Of a stretch of DNA of 64,000 nt, positions 17,278-25,141 are shown in pieces. The stretch's first letter is position 1; the number at the start of each line of letters is the position of its first letter. The position numbers and the translations under genes are program-made. The notes below the pieces were generated by a model. That model had not been told where the DNA came from. It saw only the letters and a list, made by a program, of their open reading frames with translations, and did no database searches. This DNA is from an uncultured Sphingomonadaceae bacterium. GTDB lineage: Bacteria > Pseudomonadota > Alphaproteobacteria > Sphingomonadales > Sphingomonadaceae. Where the stretch lies: positions 632,430 to 696,429 of the forward strand of contig CANMNF010000002.1 in NCBI GenBank assembly GCA_947499255.1. Direction: 5' to 3'.

Positions 17278-18095
17278 GCGCTTCGCGTCGGGTAGCGGGC
17301 CAACAAATCGTTGCCGGGCACATAAGGTTCGCCGCGGAAGTTTATGGCGTTGTTAAAACGCGATGCACAGGTGGAAAGCGTATGGTCGCATCCCTCTTGC
17401 AACATTGCGCGAGCACCGATGGTCAAGGTTTCATCCAATACCGCATCCAGGATCAAGGATTGATCACTGGTATCAGCAATAGCCATGAGAATTCCGGCTT
17501 GGGGTCCATCGATCCACCGCAGAAATCCGTGCTGCATGTTCACTGCGGCTGGCCCGCCGGAAAATGTGGTGGTGCCTGATGCATGCTCTATTTGAGAAAG
17601 TGTCGCGATATGTGTGAAACGCGCAGCATTGAGCTGGCAATCCTCGCCGCAAAAAGCAGCGCGGCAGGTTGGACTTGTGCGCGGGACCAGATCATCAAGG
17701 AAAGCTTCTTTGGCGCTGCGCAGTTGCGCTTCAAAAGTGTTTCCTGTTGTCGAAACAGTGCTGAGCGTTCCAGCGAACAAACTGGCGAATTCATATGTTT
17801 CCCAATCAACAACCCCCACCGATATGTGAGCGCCATCGAACCGGCCAGCCGCCAGATCCGCAGCGCAGATTGCATCGCTGGTGAGAACACCTTCGACTTC
17901 CAGCAGCTCACTTTCCAAACTCGCATCGCGGCGAATGGCTGATGGCACCATTCCGGGCGCAGCGCGGTGCCGAAGTCCCGCAAATGTGAGATCGCGATCG
18001 TGGCTGGTAAAACCCAAAGCGGTCCCATCCTTGCGCAAAATACGCCAATAGGTCGCGATGCCTTCAAGTTCGCTTTGTTGAAAAACCCGGCTCAT
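17274..18095 (-). CDS. GTA tail hub protein (gp13-type, DUF2163)
   Basis: A 273-residue protein with the DUF2163 N-terminal pattern (WRILRKDGTALGFTSHDRDL) and C-terminal cysteine-bearing segment (CRAAFCGEDCQLNAARFTH, then LQEGCDHTLSTCASRF). Homologues form the hub of GTA and HK97-like baseplates and carry an iron-sulfur or metal site through the cysteines. It overlaps both neighbours by ATGA junctions, between gp12 upstream and the gp14 peptidase downstream. The conserved cysteine set is intact. Confidence 0.9.
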   Translation of the reverse strand: MSRVFQQSELEGIATYWRILRKDGTALGFTSHDRDLTFAGLRHRAAPGMVPSAIRRDASLESELLEVEGVLTSDAICAADLAAGRFDGAHISVGVVDWETYEFASLFAGTLSTVSTTGNTFEAQLRSAKEAFLDDLVPRTSPTCRAAFCGEDCQLNAARFTHIATLSQIEHASGTTTFSGGPAAVNMQHGFLRWIDGPQAGILMAIADTSDQSLILDAVLDETLTIGARAMLQEGCDHTLSTCASRFNNAINFRGEPYVPGNDLLARYPTRSA

Positions 18096-20413
18096 ACAGC
18101 TTCACGCACTTCAATAAGAGGCACAGATGGAGCTTCGCCAGCGGCAAAACTTGCGCCTGATATGTCCAGCCGATCTTCAGCAAAACGAACAGGCACATCG
18201 AAGAGAAAACCGGCGCGCACCTGGGCACCTTGCGGCGGCGCGCTGGCTAGTGAAATGATGCCGCCTGGAAGCAGTGTCCAATTGCTTTGTGACGCGCCAT
18301 TAACGCTCACTTGAATAGAACTGGCGCGGGGGCGCGTTATTTGCCTGATTTGTGGTTCGGTGCCTGTTCCATAGGATTTCACAAGCGCAAAATCGCTAGA
18401 TTCACCATCACCTATGCCAAGCAGTTGATCGTTCATATCTGGCGTGCCAGTCAGGGCGTTGGACGAGAAGTCATAGGGGTCCGACAAGCGAAATCCGCGT
18501 GCGGCACCGCGCCTTGCCCGGAAGAATTCCAACAACACGCCAAGCTCTTGGTCAGAGCGAATGCCGGGTCCCACATCATAGCGCAGCCGCGCATCGCTCC
18601 AATGCGATGCCCGTCGTTCATGCCCTGATGCTGTTACGGCAATTGCGGTTGAAAATTCCGGGGCCACGGCCGCATCCCGGCCCAGCGCGAGAGGATAAAG
18701 CAGATCGTCAAAGGCTTGCATGTCATCATCCTTGGGTAACGGCATTCGGGTAAATCCATCGCGGGTGACTTGTGGCAGAGCCCAAACAAACAGCCGCGCA
18801 ACACCGCGCTCGCGGGCTTCCTCAAGGCCATCATCAATATATTGCCAGTAGCTTTGCGCATCTTCAGGAAGCAGGACAAAGCCGGACAGATAATCCTGAT
18901 CTGCAAGAGGGTATTGCAGGCGATCTTGCACGATGTCGTAAGCGGACCGGCGAGCACCGGCTGCACCATCGGTAAGCCAGTCATAGTCCTCTACTTGCAG
19001 CCGATCATAAGCAGGGGCAGCCCAGCCCAGCGGCATATTAGCCCGGCGCAGCTCAGGCCGGGCCGGATCGAGGATAGTGGGCGTAAAGACCAGCAAATAT
19101 GTCGTCGCCTCACCATTCGCCTCTGCCTGCACCCTGTCGCGTAGGGCACCAGTTGATGCAGCGAGCATTTCTCCAGCCCAATCGAGCAGATCAAGCTGCG
19201 CAGCATTCATCGGCGCAGACAGGTCGGGAATGTCAGGCGTGCTGGCGCGTGCCGCCTTAACGGCATCATCATAGATGCAAATGCGCCCGCCAAAAGTGAC
19301 CCACCACCACGGCTCTCCGATTTGGAAATGCACGGCAACATTGGCAGATACAGCCAAGTCTACAAAAGCCGCCGCGATATCCTGCAAATAATCCATCGCC
19401 ACCGTGTTTGCAGGTGACAGCAAGCTGGATGGTGGCACCCATCCTGTTAACGCAGGATCACCATTGAAGGCGCGCTGCATCCATTCTGGCGGACAATGCT
19501 GTGCAAACAACTCGTAAGAAAGCGAGATAATTGGCTGGTAATCCAACTTCGCGCATTGAGCGAAGTAGTCGGCATGCCATGCCTCGCACGGCGTGCACAG
19601 GGCCGCTGGTTGTGCGACATGCAGGCTTTCATCTTCCTGCGGGGCAAGCCGGAAATAATGGCTCATCCCTACATAGTGAATGATCGAACCACGATAGCCC
19701 AGCCCAAGCATATTTCGTAGCAACCGCGCAGGAGCCAGATTGTAGCTGTCATCATAAGCGCTCGACATGCCGATATCGTGCGGGGGCAGCAACACATCGC
19801 CGATTTCCAGCATCGCGCGATCACCGTCACATGTGATGCCAGTTATCTCAACATGGCCATTTGCGCGCGATGCAAGCAATCCAGGATTGGCCGGATCATG
19901 GCCCATCGCGACCAGTGAGATAAACATCCGATCGATGTCGGTTACCTCGACCAATGCACCATCTGCCAGCCAGCCCTCCTGCAATTGGGAGAACGGCAAA
20001 GTGATCAGCGCATCATCAGGCGTGCCCACTGCATAGTTCCATATCCGCACATACCAGACGCGCGGCGATCCTGATGCATCACGCCCCTCTATTGTAAGTG
20101 TGGGACCATGGACCTGATCAAGTGGAACGACGTTTTGCGAACGCCAGTGAAAGTTGAGGGTTGTGCGCGAGTAATCACGGTTCGTCTCATAAGCGAGCAA
20201 TGGGTGGTCGAAGCGGTCTTCACTTTCCCAAATCAATCCGATCAACGTGTCCGTCTTATGAAATTCGCAATCGACGCGCAGCGCATCTGGGCCATCGGTG
20301 ATGATAGAAGCCATCGCCGGACGCGGGAAATCCACCGTCCAGAACCGCGGATCGAAGCGTGGGATGGCTTGGGTATGTTGTCCCTTGCGAGACTGAGCAA
20401 GCCAGAATGCCAT
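18092..20413 (-). CDS. GTA distal tail protein: DUF2460 (gp12-type) fused to a large N-terminal TIM-barrel-like domain
   Basis: A 773-residue protein. The last 205 residues (about 568-773; EFSTAIAVTASGHERRASHW, RRGAARGFRLSDPYDF, SIQVSVNG) are a complete DUF2460 domain, which in Rhodobacter is the whole gp12 protein (about 210 residues). The preceding 560 residues start with a beta-rich part (1-210). A segment at about 225-560 then looks like a (beta/alpha)8 glycosidase-type barrel: YRGSIIHYVGMSHYF, QPIISLSYELF, VHFQIGEPWWW (Glu367) and RLQVEDYDWLTDG (Glu475). The two glutamates sit where clan-A glycosidases have their acid and nucleophile, but this is an inference. It overlaps gp13 as ATGA. 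Confidence 0.8.
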   Translation of the reverse strand: MAFWLAQSRKGQHTQAIPRFDPRFWTVDFPRPAMASIITDGPDALRVDCEFHKTDTLIGLIWESEDRFDHPLLAYETNRDYSRTTLNFHWRSQNVVPLDQVHGPTLTIEGRDASGSPRVWYVRIWNYAVGTPDDALITLPFSQLQEGWLADGALVEVTDIDRMFISLVAMGHDPANPGLLASRANGHVEITGITCDGDRAMLEIGDVLLPPHDIGMSSAYDDSYNLAPARLLRNMLGLGYRGSIIHYVGMSHYFRLAPQEDESLHVAQPAALCTPCEAWHADYFAQCAKLDYQPIISLSYELFAQHCPPEWMQRAFNGDPALTGWVPPSSLLSPANTVAMDYLQDIAAAFVDLAVSANVAVHFQIGEPWWWVTFGGRICIYDDAVKAARASTPDIPDLSAPMNAAQLDLLDWAGEMLAASTGALRDRVQAEANGEATTYLLVFTPTILDPARPELRRANMPLGWAAPAYDRLQVEDYDWLTDGAAGARRSAYDIVQDRLQYPLADQDYLSGFVLLPEDAQSYWQYIDDGLEEARERGVARLFVWALPQVTRDGFTRMPLPKDDDMQAFDDLLYPLALGRDAAVAPEFSTAIAVTASGHERRASHWSDARLRYDVGPGIRSDQELGVLLEFFRARRGAARGFRLSDPYDFSSNALTGTPDMNDQLLGIGDGESSDFALVKSYGTGTEPQIRQITRPRASSIQVSVNGASQSNWTLLPGGIISLASAPPQGAQVRAGFLFDVPVRFAEDRLDISGASFAAGEAPSVPLIEVREAV

Positions 20414-20427
20414 GGTTTGAGCCCTCC

Positions 20428-21006
20428 TTAAGCGTCGCTGAGGGCGCGGCGAACGGCGCTGGCAACTTGCCGGGTGGAACGGCGCAGCATTGCTGGCTGA
20501 TCGCTGCCGCGCGGTGCAGCGAGGTTTATCGCGACGCGAACATCGCGCCCCTGAGCTGATCCAGCGGTAAGTGTTTCAACGCGCCCGGCACTCGTCGGGA
20601 CAAAGACTTCCGGGCCACGCTCACCTACAAGATAGGCAGAACCTGGACCAACCGGACCGCCGGTCGCGCGCCCTGGCAGCCCGATAAGCGCGCCGATAGT
20701 GTTGGTAAAAAGGCCAGAGAGGCCGGACTGTCCAGCGCCTCCGCCAAACAAGCTCCCGATGCCGGATTGTACGGCCTGTGCGGCAATTTCATTCATGGCA
20801 CGAAAGGCCACGCTTTTGAGATCATCGAACCCCAATTTGCCGCTACGAATTGCCGACAAAAGCCCGCGTTCCAACACGGTGCCTGCACGAGAAAAGCCAT
20901 CGAGCAATGATGTATCGATGGTCGAGCGCATTCCTTCGATATCGGTTTGAAATGCGCTGGTTTCCGCACGCACTTCAATTATCAAATCATCCAATTCATC
21001 ATCCAT
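20428..21006 (-). CDS. GTA tail tape-measure protein (gp11-type)
   Basis: A 192-residue protein. It has a short coiled N-terminal part (LDDLIIEVRAETSAFQTDIE), the LLSAIRSGKLGFDDLKSVAF segment, a Gly-rich hydrophobic middle (GIGSLFGGGAGQSGLSGLFT) and AYLVGERGPEVFVPTSAG near the end, the last being typical of phage tape-measure C-termini. The very short length matches the short tail of RcGTA particles. It overlaps the preceding chaperone gene by 8 bases and ends 14 bases before gp12. Confidence 0.86.
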   Translation of the reverse strand: MDDELDDLIIEVRAETSAFQTDIEGMRSTIDTSLLDGFSRAGTVLERGLLSAIRSGKLGFDDLKSVAFRAMNEIAAQAVQSGIGSLFGGGAGQSGLSGLFTNTIGALIGLPGRATGGPVGPGSAYLVGERGPEVFVPTSAGRVETLTAGSAQGRDVRVAINLAAPRGSDQPAMLRRSTRQVASAVRRALSDA

Positions 21007-21196
21007 GCGCTTCGCGCTCCATCATTTGGGTCAGCATCGCGCGGTCCACTCCAGCGTGTCCCTCGGATGTTTCGTTAGAGAAAATTGCGACAATTTCGCT
21101 GGGTGTGGCAGACCAGAAGTCCGCAGGTCGCCAGCCAAAGTTCCGGCACACCGCACCGCATAGCCGGGACGCGTGGGCCGCAAATTGCTCGCTCAC
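20999..21196 (-). CDS. GTA tail assembly chaperone (gp10.1-type)
   Basis: A 65-residue protein beginning with GTG 21196, which overlaps the gp10 stop as GTGA. The segment HASRLCGAVCRNFGWRPADF followed by WSATPSEI matches the small TIGR02216-type phage tail assembly chaperones found between the tail tube and tape-measure genes. It overlaps the tape-measure start by 8 bases. Its position and size support the call as strongly as its sequence. Confidence 0.8.
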   Translation of the reverse strand: MSEQFAAHASRLCGAVCRNFGWRPADFWSATPSEIVAIFSNETSEGHAGVDRAMLTQMMEREAHG

Positions 21197-21504
21197 ATGC
21201 GGCCTTGCAGGATCTGTTTGAGCAAAACGCGCAGCGGCTTGATCGCGCCGGCAAGGCCCATCGCCATCACCGCATCGCCCACCTGCTCACGGCTCAGTTT
21301 GCCGCGGTCCTCAATGCAATGCCAAAAAAGCCCCGCAATTTCGCTAAGGCGCAGCTGACTCTCGCCTGCACGTTCCACCAATGCGAAAAGTGGGCCAAGT
21401 TCGTCTTCGGCGGCCGTCAGCGCGGTAAAGCTGGGGCGCAAAAGAAAGTCTTGCCCATCAATGTTCAGCGTGGCTTCGCCGCGTTCAGCATTGGCACTCG
21501 TCAT
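21193..21504 (-). CDS. GTA tail assembly protein (gp10-type)
   Basis: A 103-residue protein with the GTA-gp10 pattern: RGEATLNIDGQDFLLRPSF, LTAAEDELGPL, then a helical C-terminus ending LLKQILQGRM. It probably works with the next small protein as a tail chaperone pair. ATG 21504 overlaps the tail-tube stop as ATGA, and its own stop overlaps the next start as GTGA. This order is the same as in RcGTA. Confidence 0.84.
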   Translation of the reverse strand: MTSANAERGEATLNIDGQDFLLRPSFTALTAAEDELGPLFALVERAGESQLRLSEIAGLFWHCIEDRGKLSREQVGDAVMAMGLAGAIKPLRVLLKQILQGRM

Positions 21505-21908
21505 ACAGAGAGAACCGGGCCGGAGCTTTCCAGCTGCATCGTGTAATTGCGTTCACCATTGTAATCGCCTGCATAATCAAGGCGCTGCACAAGGAAGCGG
21601 CCTTGCAGTTTTTCGCCATCTTCAAATGACAGTTCATAGTCATCAATGGTGCCAGCCAATGCGTGCGAACGGATGGCGACTTCGGCAGCGCTCCCAAGGA
21701 AAATACCGGCCGCGCTGACCGAGACAGAACGCGTGCCAGCGCCGGAAAGCAATTCGCGCCAACCGCCAGATTCTTTATGAGTGATGACGACTTGATCGCC
21801 ATTGATGGAAAGCTGCGTCGTACGCAGTCCGGCAACGGTTTGGTAGCTTGGCGTGGCAGCGCCATCGCTGATTTTGAGGAGGAAGGCAGAGCCTTTCTGG
21901 GCAGTCAT
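21501..21908 (-). CDS. GTA major tail tube protein (gp9-type, TP901-1 family)
   Basis: A 135-residue major tail protein of the TP901-1 family. It begins MTAQKGSAFLLKISDG, contains TTQLSINGDQVVITHKESGG and WRELLSGAGTRSVSVSAAG, and ends MQLESSGPVLSV. It should stack as hexameric rings forming the tail tube. It lies 27 bases after gp8. The length is as expected. Confidence 0.9.
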   Translation of the reverse strand: MTAQKGSAFLLKISDGAATPSYQTVAGLRTTQLSINGDQVVITHKESGGWRELLSGAGTRSVSVSAAGIFLGSAAEVAIRSHALAGTIDDYELSFEDGEKLQGRFLVQRLDYAGDYNGERNYTMQLESSGPVLSV

Positions 21909-21935
21909 GATATTGGTCTCCGATAAGAGGAAGGG

Positions 21936-22325
21936 TCAGTCTTCGAGAAGGCGAAAGCGGTATTCGACCAGCACTGCGCGCACATGATTGGGCCGTTGTT
22001 CGGCGCGGGCACGCAAGAATGTGCTGCTGACCACTTGAAACCCCGGTTGGTCGGGCGGAAGTGTGGCAATGCGATCCTCGATCAAACCACCAAGGCCGCC
22101 GCTTTCGCCCGGTTCTTCACCGCGCAATTGCAGCTCAAAGGCGATGCGCACCTCGCGACCTTTTCGCTGTTTGGTGCTCCAGTCAGCGCTGGCGCTGGCC
22201 ACGATACCAAGCCAGGGCGGAGAAGTGCGAACAGGCGCTTCTTCAGTGACCGTGTTGAGGGAAGCGCTCAACAATGGATCGCTGGCAAGCCATGCGACAA
22301 GCGCGCTGCGCAAGGTGGTTTCCAT
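21936..22325 (-). CDS. GTA tail terminator protein (gp8-type, DUF3168)
   Basis: A 129-residue DUF3168 protein: METTLRSALVAWLASDPLLS, AKRGREV-like basic stretch (TKQRKGREVRIAFELQL), RIATLPP and VVEYRFRLLE-type ending (AVLVEYRFRLLED). Homologues cap the tail at the head-tail joint. It begins three bases after the small gene at 22329, so the head-tail genes are tightly coupled. Confidence 0.87.
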   Translation of the reverse strand: METTLRSALVAWLASDPLLSASLNTVTEEAPVRTSPPWLGIVASASADWSTKQRKGREVRIAFELQLRGEEPGESGGLGGLIEDRIATLPPDQPGFQVVSSTFLRARAEQRPNHVRAVLVEYRFRLLED

Positions 22326-22328
22326 GGT

Positions 22329-22499
22329 TTAATTGTCCTCACGAAAGCTTGGCCAAAGAAGGCTGGCAAGGCGCCAGTGGCGCGGATCATTCCGGCGGGT
22401 AAGCAGGCGGTTTGTGGCATGTGCTGTGGCAAGATTGCGGGCACGGCTTGCCAGCCGCTTTGTGAAAGCGGGGTTGGGTTCCAATTGCGCTTTGATCAT
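22329..22499 (-). CDS. small basic protein at the gp7 position of the GTA cluster
   Basis: A 56-residue, strongly basic protein (MIKAQLEPNPAFTKRLASRA then RNLATAHATNRLLTRR). ATG 22499 overlaps the gp6 stop as ATGA, and the gp8 start follows within three bases, so it is almost certainly translated. A longer in-frame ATG at 22529 would lie inside gp6 and is not preferred. In Rhodobacter this position holds gp7, a head-closure protein of about 110 residues; I see no clear similarity. It may be a reduced or replaced connector. No function is assigned. Confidence 0.7.
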   Translation of the reverse strand: MIKAQLEPNPAFTKRLASRARNLATAHATNRLLTRRNDPRHWRLASLLWPSFREDN

Positions 22500-23041
22500 G
22501 CGAGCCGCATTTGCCGCCAAGGCTGCCAAAGCGCGGTGATGGCTGCGGGCGGATGCGCGTCTTCGCCCGTTTCACGTTGGCGAAAATTGTGCGCGGCCAG
22601 CCTGATAAGGCCGTGGCGCACACCGCCGGGAAGGCTATCCCAATCCGCCGCAATGCCCGCTGTAAAGCGCACCGCGATCCGCCTGATATCAGCAGGAGTG
22701 GTCAGGCGAATGCGGCCAACGCCATCGAAGCTGAGATCAAGCATATAGCTATCAACTTCCAATGCAGTACGGCCGCCATCTTGGGCGATCCCCTCAACCC
22801 CAGTGATGGCGCGCACCGGGCGGGTCACCAGCTCCTGCCAGTTGGAAGTGCGTGGGAGGATCTCCTCAAACTGGGTTTCGATGGGTGCTTGCCGGGTGAA
22901 GGCTTCGCATGTCTCAAGGCTTGCCTCTAGCAGCGCCAGCAATGCTGCATCCTCGCGCGTGGTAGTGATGGCTAGCCAGTCTTTCAGCTCTCCAAGAGCC
23001 GTACTCGCCAGATCGACCGGCGCGACGATTGCCCGCTGCAT
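22496..23041 (-). CDS. GTA head-tail adaptor protein (gp6-type)
   Basis: A 181-residue protein of the phage gp6-like/TIGR02215 connector group: LKDWLAITTTREDAALLALL, then LPRTSNWQELVTRPVRAI and IRLTTPADIRRIAVRFTAG, ending with WQPWRQMRL. It should bind below the portal ring. It starts 152 bases after the capsid gene, with a strong terminator-like hairpin between them. Its stop overlaps the next small gene as ATGA. Confidence 0.87.
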   Translation of the reverse strand: MQRAIVAPVDLASTALGELKDWLAITTTREDAALLALLEASLETCEAFTRQAPIETQFEEILPRTSNWQELVTRPVRAITGVEGIAQDGGRTALEVDSYMLDLSFDGVGRIRLTTPADIRRIAVRFTAGIAADWDSLPGGVRHGLIRLAAHNFRQRETGEDAHPPAAITALWQPWRQMRLA

Positions 23042-23076
23042 GGCGGTCTCCCTCGTAATTGATGGATAAAAGAAGG

Positions 23077-23127
23077 GCGCGCCTGTCCCTTCGGGGGGGG
23101 GAAGGGTGCCGCAAGGGACAGGCGCGC
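23077..23127 (-). terminator. 15-bp hairpin with U-rich tail between capsid and adaptor genes
   Basis: GCGCGCCTGTCCCTT (23077-23091) pairs perfectly with AAGGGACAGGCGCGC (23113-23127), with a 21-base loop. Reading the minus strand, the stem is followed by CCTTCTTTTATCC, so it looks like an intrinsic terminator inside the GTA operon, 66 bases after the capsid stop. Partial termination here would give more capsid than tail transcripts. Confidence 0.72.
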
Positions 23128-23193
23128 GCCGAAACCGGGGGCGCGCGAAAGGCGCTCAACCAGCTTCGGAAATAAGCGTAAGGCGGGGCGGCC

Positions 23194-24333
23194 TTACGCT
23201 TCGATGGTGAGCAGCTTGATGGCTGCGCTATCCAGCACCTGCCCGCCAACACGCTTGGTAGCGTAGAAGTGGACAAAGGGCTTGTTGGTGAACGGATCGC
23301 GCAGAACCTGCGTGGCGCTGCGTTCTGCAATCAGATAACCGGCACGGAAATTGCCGAATGCAATCGGGGTGTTCCCGCCTGCGATATCGGGCATATCTTC
23401 CGCCTCGATCACCGGATAGCCAAGCAGGCGATCAGGCTGACCGTCAGCAAGGCCAGGCTGCCAGATGAATGCGCCGTCGCTGGTTTTAAGCTTGCGCACT
23501 TCAGCAAGGGTGGCAGAATTCATCGCCCAAACCGCACCTTGGCGATGACCGGCTTTGAGCGTGTGAACCAGGTCGATCAGTTTGGCTTCTGGATTGCCGT
23601 CAAAGCCGTTGGCGTCACCTGATCCAATGTATTGCAGCGAACCAAATGGACGCACCGCATCACCTGAAAGCGAAGTCGGCGAAGACAGAAAGCCAAGCGG
23701 CTGATCCGAGCCTGAACCGTTCACAAAAGCTGCGCCTTCAGAACGGGCAAATTCCATCGCCACTTCACTGGCCAGCCACGTTTCCAGATCGAATGCGGCA
23801 TCATCGAGCATCGCTTGGCTAGCAGCAGGGTTGGCATAAAGCTCACCAGAAGGCGGAGCGATTTCGGCAAAATTGGGCGTGTCCGTTTCGGGACGCGCTG
23901 CACCTTCGCCGACCCAGCCTGATGCAACGCCGCCAGTAGCAATCAGCTTGCGATAGCCAGCAGAGCCAACCTGTACGACTTGAGCAACCTGACGGATCGG
24001 AGAGATCTCTTTCAGCTCGCTGGCGATCATTGCATCAATTTCGTGCGGGACGGCATAGCCACCATCAGCAGGCGTCGTGCCACTGATCGATTTCACTTCG
24101 GTCTCGCGACCTTTGCGCAAATACGCATCGACGAAGCTTTTGACCTCGGTTGAGCGGCTCTCAGAAGCGCCGGCAATCGCCGGACGTGCAGCTGCGCGGC
24201 CAACTTTGTCGAGGCGTGCTTTCACTTCGTCAACGTCGGAGCGCAGCGTTGCAATCGCTTCATCTGCTTTGTCCTGACGCGCAACCAAGTCGAAGCTGGT
24301 GGCCAGAGTTTCGGTTTCGATTTCCATGTCCAT
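23194..24333 (-). CDS. GTA major capsid protein (gp5-type, HK97 family)
   Basis: A 379-residue HK97-fold capsid protein. The N-terminal scaffold-like helix (DLVARQDKADEAIATLRSDV, up to about residue 85) should be removed by the protease. The mature part begins near SISGTTPADGGYAVPHEID and includes GWVGEGAARPETDTPNF, the E-loop, and GYLIAERSATQVLRDPFTNK at the end. Length and order match RcGTA. Hairpins lie on both sides (24362-24392 and 23077-23127), which may set the mRNA level of this most abundant structural protein. It starts at ATG 24333 with an AAAAGG site. Confidence 0.95.
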   Translation of the reverse strand: MDMEIETETLATSFDLVARQDKADEAIATLRSDVDEVKARLDKVGRAAARPAIAGASESRSTEVKSFVDAYLRKGRETEVKSISGTTPADGGYAVPHEIDAMIASELKEISPIRQVAQVVQVGSAGYRKLIATGGVASGWVGEGAARPETDTPNFAEIAPPSGELYANPAASQAMLDDAAFDLETWLASEVAMEFARSEGAAFVNGSGSDQPLGFLSSPTSLSGDAVRPFGSLQYIGSGDANGFDGNPEAKLIDLVHTLKAGHRQGAVWAMNSATLAEVRKLKTSDGAFIWQPGLADGQPDRLLGYPVIEAEDMPDIAGGNTPIAFGNFRAGYLIAERSATQVLRDPFTNKPFVHFYATKRVGGQVLDSAAIKLLTIEA

Positions 24334-24361
24334 TTGGGCATTTACCTTTTACTTGAGGGGG

Positions 24362-24392
24362 TTGGGGGGCACACAAAAAGACCGCCCCCCAA
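24362..24392 (-). other. 9-bp inverted repeat upstream of the capsid gene
   Basis: TTGGGGGGC (24362-24370) pairs with GCCCCCCAA (24384-24392) around a 13-base loop in the 107-bp gap between protease and capsid genes. No U-run follows on the minus strand. It may protect or process the capsid message. It lies 29 bases upstream of the capsid start. Confidence 0.55.
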
Positions 24393-24440
24393 AGTCTTGG
24401 GGCCGGCCGTCGAAAATTCGGTGTTAAGAGTGGCGGCGCG

Positions 24441-24836
24441 TCAGCCGATCAAATGGACGCGCGCGCCATGTTGGAGCGGATGGGTGACCAAGCTGACTTC
24501 AAACAGGTCAATATCTTCCAGCACTCTACCTTGCGGCAGATGGCGATAGCCGCGCGCACGATAACCAAAACTCAGGCCATTAATCGTTTTGGCCAACAAT
24601 TGTGTAACCGCGCGGCTGCCCGGATTGTCTATCCGCGCAATGACACGCAAACCGCGCTCATCTTCCTGGGCCAGTTCGACTGTTCCGATCCGTTGTTCAG
24701 GCGCATGCTGCCAATAAAGCGGCAGAGCTTCACCGCGTTCCTTCAAGGAGCGGCGAAAGGCGCCAGGCACAATTGTGTCTTTGGCGCCATCGGGAATATC
24801 GAACAGCGCAGCATAGCCTGCAATGCGCATACTCAT
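24441..24836 (-). CDS. GTA prohead protease (gp4-type, HK97 U35)
   Basis: A 131-residue maturation protease, counting from ATG 24836, which overlaps the preceding stop as ATGA. The open frame extends further upstream but without family similarity. The core contains GYAALFDIPDGAKDTIVPGA, the probable catalytic His44 in YWQHAPEQRIG and Ser89 in NGLSFGYRAR, then LFEVSLVTHP. It should trim the capsid N-terminus during head maturation. It lies directly upstream of the capsid gene, as in RcGTA. Confidence 0.92.
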   Translation of the reverse strand: MSMRIAGYAALFDIPDGAKDTIVPGAFRRSLKERGEALPLYWQHAPEQRIGTVELAQEDERGLRVIARIDNPGSRAVTQLLAKTINGLSFGYRARGYRHLPQGRVLEDIDLFEVSLVTHPLQHGARVHLIG

Positions 24837-25141
24837 CGGAATATCCCTGGCATGCCCAGACGCATCGCAATACCAATCAGCAACAGCGCCATCGCACCGC
24901 GCACGACCCAATCGACAACAGCTTTCCAGGCGCTTGTTTTGGCGACCCGCCATGCTTCAAGCAGGTCGCGCAGCTCGTCGATATCGCCTTGCGCGTTTTC
25001 ATCATCCAATCCGAGCCGATCGAGCACGCGGTCTGCGCCAAGCTCGCTCGATTCCTCGACAATGGCGCGCAATGTGATCAGGTCCGCGCCAGAACCTTGC
25101 GCCTGCGCCATCAGCGCGGCGAGCATATCTTCACGGGTCAT
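24833..25141 (-). CDS. GTA gp3.5-type small membrane protein (DUF6127-like)
   Basis: A 102-residue protein with an acidic helical N-terminus (LGADRVLDRLGLDDENAQGD) and a single membrane segment near the end (about 79-95, GAMALLLIGIAMRLG). It lies between portal and protease genes and overlaps both by ATGA. Small proteins of this type occur at the same site in sphingomonad GTA clusters. Whether it acts in assembly, lysis or membrane docking is unknown. Confidence 0.72.
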   Translation of the reverse strand: MTREDMLAALMAQAQGSGADLITLRAIVEESSELGADRVLDRLGLDDENAQGDIDELRDLLEAWRVAKTSAWKAVVDWVVRGAMALLLIGIAMRLGMPGIFR

